Source: Hemicordylus capensis (Eukaryota > Chordata > Lepidosauria > Squamata > Cordylidae). From it: 64,000 nt of DNA. Positions 43,401-52,400 of this stretch are shown here, piece after piece; the first letter of the stretch is position 1, and every line of letters begins with the position of its first letter. A model generated the notes under the pieces. It had not been told where the DNA came from. It did not search any database and was given only the letters and a program-made list of their open reading frames with translations. The stretch is from contig NC_069669.1 in assembly GCF_027244095.1 (NCBI RefSeq), positions 10,070,501 to 10,134,500 of the forward strand, read 5' to 3'. A program made the position numbers and the translations under genes.

Positions 43401-46400
43401 CATGCAAACACTCAGCAGAGGTTGCTTGCTTCAAGCCATGAGCGACGGGTCGCTTTGCATATGCGCCCAGAGGGGTGCCCCACCCACACCACAAACATGG
43501 TCCGGTTTGTGGTGTGAGCTGGTCTTGTGGTAGAAAGCCTGACTTGTCCCCTTAGCTAAGCAGGGTCCACTCTGGTTGCATATGAAAGGGAGACTAGAAG
43601 TGTGAGCACTGGAAGATCTTCCCCTCTGGGGATAGAGCCACCACTCTGGGAAAAGCAGAAGGTTCCAAGTTCCCTCCCTGGCAGCATCTCCAAGATCGGG
43701 CTGAGAGAGAGTCCTCCCTGCGACCTTGGAGAAGCCGCTGCCAGTCTGGGTAGACAACACTGAGTTAGATGGACCAAGGGTCTGACTCGGTATATGGCAG
43801 CTCCCTATGTTCCAAATCGCTTCCCATCTGCTTTGCAGCCTGGCTTGGGAAAACAGACAACTGCTTCCAGCCTCGCCACAATTCTATGTGCCAGCTCTGG
43901 ATAAAGGCAGAGAAGATGTTTTGTGTCCTTAAGTGGAAAGTGACAATGGGACGAGCAGCCACGTGCCTGCTAATAGTCCAGCCCTGTTCACAGAAACCTT
44001 GAAACAGACATTAGCGTGTGAAAGAGATTTTCATCAAGGCTTCCATCTTCAGCCCCATTGTAACAACCTGGCAGATGCTGCAGATGAAAAGGGGATGAAG
44101 AGGAAAACATTTGGGCCAAGGGAATGTATAGAGATGCCTGCGATCAACACAGGAAGCTGCCTTATACTGAGTCAGACCCTTGGTCCAGCTAGCTCAGTAT
44201 TGTCAACACTGACTGGCAGCAGCTCATCCAAATGCAAACCAAGGTGAACCCTGCTTAGCAAAGGGGAGTCCCCCACCCACCCACCCAACACTACCTGGAG
44301 ATGCTACCAGGGATCTCTGCATGCAAAGCAGATGCTCTAGCACAGAGCTACCGCCCCATTGGGAAAATAAGAAGCTGCCTCCTACTGAGTCAGACCCTTG
44401 GTCCATCTAACTCAGGATTGTCTACACTGACTGGCAGCAGCTCTCCAAGGTTTCAGGCCGGAGTCTCTCCCAGCCCCAACTGGAGATGCTGCCAGGGATT
44501 GAACCTGGAGCCTTCTGCCTGCAAAGCAGATGCTACAGCCCCAATCCTCTTGAAGCTAAGCAGACTTGGACCCAATCAGTCCTTTAAAAGGGAGATCGGT
44601 GGGAGCCATAAATAAGAGCAGGATGCTACCACTACCCATTTTTATATACTGCTTTCCAACAAAGTTCTCAACGGGGTTTACAGGGAGGGAGGGAGGGCGG
44701 GAGGATGGTCCCCAGTCCCCAAAAGACTCTGAGCCATTTTTGGAAGGGCGGTATAGATATCGAATCAATCAATCAATCAATCAATAAAATCCAAAAAGAA
44801 ACATAAGGGAGATACCATCAACAGCCATTGGAGGGATGCTGTGTAAGGGTTGGAGAGGGCCAGTTGCTCTCCCCCAGTTGAATAGAAGAGAATCACCACC
44901 TGAAAACACATCCTTTTTCAAGACCAAGGGTCCATTTTCATCAGGTGCATGCCAATGCTTTGTGTGTGATGTGAATGAGCGAGACCTTAGCCCCTACATC
45001 CAGGACATCTAGTAACAGAGCTTTAAGCTAAGATTTGGAATAGGGTTGCCAGCTTTTTTCCTTGGCAGGGCTCTTGAGCCTTTCCCGGTCAAATGATAGG
45101 GCCAGGGAACTGTTGGTGAATGTTTTACCTATCTTTAGTTTTATTGATAGACTACCTTGCCTAGAAGCATATTCCAAAGCAGCACTTGGGATACGCGAAA
45201 TGCTCCACTTGCCAAATTCTTGCTCCTGGCACAGCCATCAAAAGCAGAAGGAGCACCCCCACACCCCACCAGAGATTGCCAGTAAAGTTGGCAACCCTGG
45301 TTTAGTGGGGCGGTCCCTGCAGCTGCATCCCAACAACTTTTATCTATTCACTCGAACATGCTTGAGTCAGTCCGGAAACAAACTCCTGTGCCTTTCACAG
45401 AGGGGGGAAACTTCACCGGATGCAAATTCTTCTTTCACATGACTCACAGGCAGGGAGAAATTACTATGCATCTTTTGTGATAGCAGATTGTTCTCATGCA
45501 CTGGTGATTTAATACGTCATAAATCACCTTGCTGAGAGCATGCAGAAAGCCCAGAGAAGAGATCAATTGCTCTCCCAGAAGGACCTGTCTGGGAATTAAG
45601 ATCTTTGTCGGAGGCCCTTCTCTGAGTGCCTCTGCCTTCAGAGTTATGATGGATAAAAACAAGAGGCAGACCTTCCTGTTCTGAGTGGCACTCTGTTTAT
45701 TAAGTCCTAGGTGCTACGCTGAGACTTTCTTGTCGGCCTGAAGCTGTTAGTATTATAGTTCTCACTGAACAGCGATCTCCTAGGATGGTTACATTGAAGG
45801 GATTTTGCCACTGTTTTATCTAGTGCATTACAAACAGCTTTTATGTCTGTGGGTGCTTTAGTTGTCTAACCACTGCTATTGTGATCTTGCTTCTCTTAAT
45901 GCATGTTGTCCACCCACCCACCCCCAGTTTCATTGTAAGCTGTTTCAGAAATTATGAAAACTGGAAATAAACACTCTCTCACACACAGTCTTCAATGTTC
46001 TATTTTAAACAGAGAATAGAAGGGAATATTAAAGCAGGGATCCCAGCCGCAGGTGCCAAAATGTTATTAGACTACAACTCCCATGATCCCGTGCAACAAA
46101 GGAAGACAACCTCAGCTAACTCGGCAAAGAGGCGCCTTTCGAAATGGGTGATTCTCTTTATATTTAGCAGGGGGAGAGCAACTGGCCCTATCCGTCCCCA
46201 GCACAGCATCCTTCCAGTGGCTGTTGCTGGGGTCTATCTTATGTTTCTTTTTTAGACTGTGAGCCCTTTAGGACAGGGAGCAATTTCCTTATTATTCATT
46301 TCCTATGTAATCTGCTTTGAGAACATTTACTTGAAAAGCAGCATATCAATAGTAGCAGTAAATAGGTCAGTGGTCCAAAAACATCTGGGGACCAGTGTTC

Positions 46401-49400
46401 CCTATAACAGGGATTCCAGGTGGTTGTTGACTACAATTCCCATCATCCCCAGCCTGCTAACTGAGCAAAAAAGGCACTTTTTTAAAAAAAAAAGTGGTGG
46501 ATTCCCTTTATTTCGCAGGGGGAGAGCAACCAGCCCTATCCACCCCCAGCACAGCATTCCTCCAGGGGCTGTTACTGATGTCTCTGTTATGTTTCTTTTT
46601 TAGACCGTGAGCCTTTTGGTGGCAGGGAGCCATCTGTATTTATTTATTTATTTGTAAACTGCTTTGGGAACTTTTATTGAAAAGCGGTATATAAATATAC
46701 ATTGTATTTGTTGTTTTAAAAAACAAAACATTGCAACTGGGGATTATGAGAGTTGTAGCCAACATCTGGGAATCCATGTCACCAGGAACACCGCTGAGAA
46801 ACTAAGGTTGGGGACCTCTGTATTAAAGACCTAGAAGCTCCAGCTTTTATTGCACCCCAAGATTCATAATCTTCTCTACTGTCATAGGAACATAAGAAGC
46901 TGCCATATACGGAGTCAGACCATTGGTCTATCTAGCCCAGTATTGTCTTCACAGACTGGCAGCGGCTTCTCCGAGGTTGCAGGCAGGAATCTCTCTCAGC
47001 CCTATCTGGGCGATGCTGCCAGGGAGGGAACTTCTGCTCTTCCCAGAGCGGCCCCATTATCCCCTGAGGGGAATCTCTTTTCAGTGCTCACCCTTCTAGT
47101 CTCCCATTCATGTGCAACCAGGGCAGACTCTGCTTAGCTAAGGGGACAAGTCATGCTTGCTACCACCAGACCAGCTCTCCTGTCTCTTAAGGCACACTTT
47201 AGGTAGCTGCCTTAAACCAAGTCAGAGCCTTGCTCCATCGAGCTCAGCATCACCTAGACACCTACTCTGACAGGCAGCAGTCCTCCAAGGTTTCAAGCAG
47301 GGGTCTCTCCCAGCCCCCTACCTGGAGATTCTGCCAGGGATGGAACCTGGGACCTTCTGCACCCAAAGCAGATGCTCTGCCATGAAGCTACGGCCCCATC
47401 ACTTGGGGTTCCAGGTGTTACTGTACAAACGCACCATGCAAGGCCAATTCCTGCACGGTGACAATTAAAGCTCCAGGGCTCAACTAGCAGCTGCTTTTCA
47501 TCTCTCCCTTGGGAGGTCACTGGGGGATACGGGAAGCCATTCATGTGGATTATTTAGGTCAGCATATTATAAAGCTAGTCGGCTGCCCCTGTTGCTGGCA
47601 TCTGCTCTTTCCTCCATGCCTGAACCCTGCACAAGCGCATGGACACAGCCACCAGCAAATGCATTGGGACACAGACACGGACACAGTCACAGACACACTG
47701 TATGTACTGCATTTATCTGAATTCAAGACTAGGATTTCCCCAAGATATCTAAAGTTGGAAATCAGGGGGTTGTCTTAAATTCAGAGTCTTTAAGGAACAT
47801 AGGGAGCTGCCTTCTACTGAGTCAGACCCTTGGTCCATCTAGCTCAGGATTGTCTACACAGACTGGCAGCAGCTTCTACAAGGTTGCAGGCAGGAGTCTC
47901 TCTCAGCCCTATCCTGGAGATGCTGCCAGGGAGGGAACTGGGAACCTTCTGCATGCAAGCAGGCAGGGGCTCTTCCCAGAGCAGCCCCATCCCCTAAGGG
48001 GAATCTTTTACAGTGCTCACATGTAGTCTCCCATTCCAATGCAAACCAGGGCAGACCATGCTTAGCAAAGGAGACAACTTGTGCTTGCCACCACAAGACC
48101 AGCTCTCCTCCCTTTCAGATAAATACAGATATAACCTTTATTAAAAGTAAAGTAAAGTGTGCCATCAAGTCAATTTTGAGTCTTGGTGCCCACAGAGCCC
48201 TGTGGTTGTCTTTGGTAGAATACAGGAGAGGTTGACCATTGCCTCCTCCTGTACAGTATGAGATGATGCCTTTCAGCATCTTCCCGTATCGCTGCTGCCC
48301 AATTAGGTGTTTTCCATAATCTGGGAAACATACCAGCAGGGATGTGAACCAGCAACCTTCTGCTTGTTAGTCAAGCATTTCCCAACTTAAGGTGATTATC
48401 ACCCTCTATTATTAAGGGGGTGGTCAGAGTTGTCTTCTATTGGGGTAAATACGGTATATTGTGCACAGACAGCAATTTCTATTCCTGCACCAGAATTCAC
48501 AGGCACATCGATATACACACATCCCGTGCAATGCACATCTACGGGCACTCTGCCCCGATGCCCAAGTGTTCACAAGAAGCTTTGCACCAGTGCATGCAAT
48601 GCACACACGTGCTCACACCACGGTGATCAAGGAAAGCACCCAAAGGCCAGACTACCATCACTTTCCACCCATGCAATCCATAAGGCAGTGGGCTGCCCCC
48701 TGTGGGGAGGTGCCCACTAAGAGAAATAGCTCCAGGTGTCTCCAGCAAGCAAGCCAGGCTGTGTGGCCCAGACATCAATTATGTAAAAGTCTCCAGAAGC
48801 TCTGGATTTTTTATTTTAACATCCAGCCCTGTCAACTCATTAAAGAATTCTTCCCGCCGGTTAATCATTTGCCTTTTAACCAATCTGTCAATTCAGTTTA
48901 AATAAATGTGCAGATCAGTGTGCCCTCTAACAGGGATTCCAGATGTTGTTGACTACAACTCCCAGAATCCCCAAGCAAAAGCCATTGCAGCTGAGGATTC
49001 TGGGAGTTGTAGTCAGCAACATCTGGGAATCCCTTTTAGAGGGAACACTGGGTGCAAATTAACCAATCCTCAGAATGGGTATCTTTTTCAGATCCTTTAG
49101 GACGAGTGAGATAATTCATAATTTAATAGGCACTGCCTGGAAGAAGGAAAGGGCACATTTTCCTTTTCATTTCCAATGACAGCCTGAACCAAAAGAGCCC
49201 CGAAAAAGAAAATGTGCCATGAACTCTCAGCCCTGAAGGAATAAGGAAAAACCTCCTGGATCAGACCCACTAATCCAGCATCTTGTTTCCCACACTGGCC
49301 CACCAGATGCCTCTAGGAAGCCCCAAGCAAGAGATGAAGATCGCAGCCCTCCCTGACTGTGTTGCTCCCCAACAACTGGAATTCAGTGGTATACTGCTCA

Positions 49401-52400
49401 TGAACTTTGAGGTTCCACAAAGCCATTATGAGAAGTAATTAAAGACCACCTCCTCTAAGTAATCAACAATGCTCTGTTTCATACACTCTTTGAATGAAGA
49501 TCATCTTCTGTCGTGAAGAACAAGAACATCCCCAATTTCCCATCACATTTAGCCTGTGCAACATTGGGACATAGAAAGTGGCCATCTACTGAGTCAGACC
49601 CTTGGTCCATCTAGCTCAGTATTGTCTGCACTGACTGGCAGCGGCTCGCCAAGCTTTCAGTCAGGAGCCGTCCCCAGCCCTACTGGAAGATGCTGCCAGG
49701 GATTAAACCAATTGCCTTCTGCATGCTACTGCCCCATCAGCGGCAACCCTAACTTAATTTCATTTGTCCTCCACACAACCCTGCAGTGCAGGCCACAATT
49801 GTCCCCATTTTAAAGAAGGGAATACTTTCAAAAGTTCCTACTGTCATCAGGGGTGGCCTTGGGGTGGGCGTGCTGATGGGGGCACCCAGCTGAACCCGAT
49901 GGTTCTCCGTTTGTTAAGCATACTGTCGGCAATGAAGCGGCCCGTCTGTGAGATTTCTGCGGGATCCTACCTTACCGATAGGCCGCTCTGGGCCCTTTTC
50001 ATGGGCGTTGCTGGGAACGCCCAGCAACAGACTTAGGGCCTGTTACGCCATTTAGCATCCTAGTCCGGCACAAGCCACACAACTTTGCAACACCAAGAAA
50101 CTAAATGTGGGTTGTGGGGGCAACAAAGTCACTCCCCATCTAGGGTGCTGTTCATCCCAGGACCAACCCTGAGTGTTTCATGAGATTCACTCCCAAGTCA
50201 GTGCACACTGAGGACTGCAGTCTTAGTGAACCTCACAGGAGCGAAGCAGATTTATCTCCCAGAATTCTGGGTGGCCCTTCAGGCAATTCCAAGGGTAACG
50301 GAATCAGGTACACCTCCACTTTTTCAAGGCCTGTAGCCCTGCCAACTGGGCAAAGAGGCACCTTTTTAATGGGGTGATTCTCTTTATTTAGCAGGGGGAG
50401 AGTAACTGGCCCTCTCCACCCCCAGCACAGCATCCCTCCACTGACTGTTGCTGGTGTCTCTCTTATGTTTCTTTTTAGATTGTGAGCCCTTTGGGGACAG
50501 GGTGCCATCTTATTTATTTGTTATTTCTCTATGTAAACCACTTTGGAAACTTTTGTTGAAAAGCGGTATATAAATATTTTTTGTTGTTGTTGTAGCCACA
50601 AGCAGATCTTCACCTATATTTCTAGAAACTCCTTAAATATTGTAGTTAGTGTCTGAAAGGAGCAAAGTGCATCAGTAACGGAATCACATCTTCAACACCA
50701 TTTCTGATTCTGTGACTGATGCATTTTGCACATCTCTGATGCTATCTATAACATTTAAGCGCTTTCTACGAAAAATGTCCTTATAGTAGAAGATGTTCTG
50801 CTGTCAGTGGTTGTTCTATAGTATTAACTTGAAAAGTTGCTTATGGCTACAATCATTGAAAAAGTGGTAACACGCCTGATTCTGTCACCCTTGGAACTGC
50901 CAGTTAGTTTAGACCAAGCCCCACTCTGGAGAAGGACAAGAAAGGAGAGGGATTCAGCAAAACCCGAAGATGCTTTACTCTCCTGATACCTTCACACACA
51001 CCCTCCAAAGCACGCTTCTTTCAGCAGTTCATAATTTCCCTCTTCAAAGCAAGCTGCTACCAGCAGTTCATAATCCCCCTCTTCAAAGCAAGCTGCTATC
51101 AGCAGTTCATAATCCCCTCTTCAAAGCAAGCTGCTATCAGCAGTTCATAATTCCCCTTCTCCCAGCCCACAAAACATTGTCCAGTTCCACTCTTGTTACA
51201 AATCATGACATGCTGCTTCCATAGGATGCAACAGATCAATACATCCATCAAAATATGGGGTTGACCCACTGACCCCAATACAGGTTTCCCCCTCCCCACG
51301 ACTACTGCAAGCCCTAAGGCCCTCATCCACCCAGGGATGTTATCTGGACCAGTAATCATATGCTCCAGCCTGAACACAGACATTGCCAGTGGCTCACAGA
51401 TATTTGCTCAGTAAACTTTACAACCACAACCTGGCAAAGCAGAGCAGCAGTATTATTGCAGGCAGAGGGGGCGGGCCTGAAAGAACAGAGGTTTGCTTAA
51501 AGGCACCCAGTGAATTCATAGCCAATGTGAGCTTTCAACCAGTAAACCCCTCCTGTATTCTACCAAAGACAACCACAGGGCTCTGTGGGTGCCAAGAGTC
51601 AACATCAACTCGACGGCACACTTTACCTTTACCCATATTACATTCTTAGCCAGGATGCTGTACCGGTTCTCAGTTTGGAAACCGACAGGACTTATACATC
51701 CGTTCCTTAGAGGGGATCATCACTCATAGGCAGCCAGGAAGTTGTCATCTGCTGTGGCTTCCCAGCAACTGGCATGCAGTGGTAGACTTTCCCTGAACCT
51801 GGAGGCTCTATGCAACCACCACAAGATCATCGGGACTGCAGGATTTAACCAAGGCCATCTATAGATTAAAGCAGCAGGTCAAAGAGAGTCAAAACTCTCT
51901 CGTACCCCTGAGGTGCCCACCAATAGATCTGGAGGAGAGAGAGTCAGCCATGTATACAGCACTGAAATCTAACCCCCTCAATGGTGCCAATTAATGTACC
52001 CTCCCCCAGGGTAATTCCTTGTGGCTCTATGATAGAGCTTACTCTAAGGCCTCTAGTTCTCTTTGCAAAACCATTGGAAGGGAAGACCCACCTGGGAAGA
52101 GAGCGTGAGGGCACACCTCCCATGCAGAAGGTCCTAGGTTAAGTAATTGTCATGTCCACTTTAAAAGGATCACAGGACGGGCAAAGGCTTGGGGGCTCCA
52201 CGCAGCTGATACTGGGCGGGATAGATCTGATAGATCTGCTGGACAAGCAGTTCATCTGATATATGAACTCCTGATAGCATCTTTCTTTGAAGAGGGGGAT
52301 TATCACCTGCTGATAGCAGCTTGCTTTGAAGAGGGGGTTATGACCTGCTGATAGCAGCTTGCTTTGAAGAGGGAAATTATGAAATTATGATAGTTCTGCC

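Noticed and set aside
51004-51157. CRISPR-like array of 39-bp repeats
   Set aside because: Units are contiguous without spacers, and the DNA is vertebrate nuclear.
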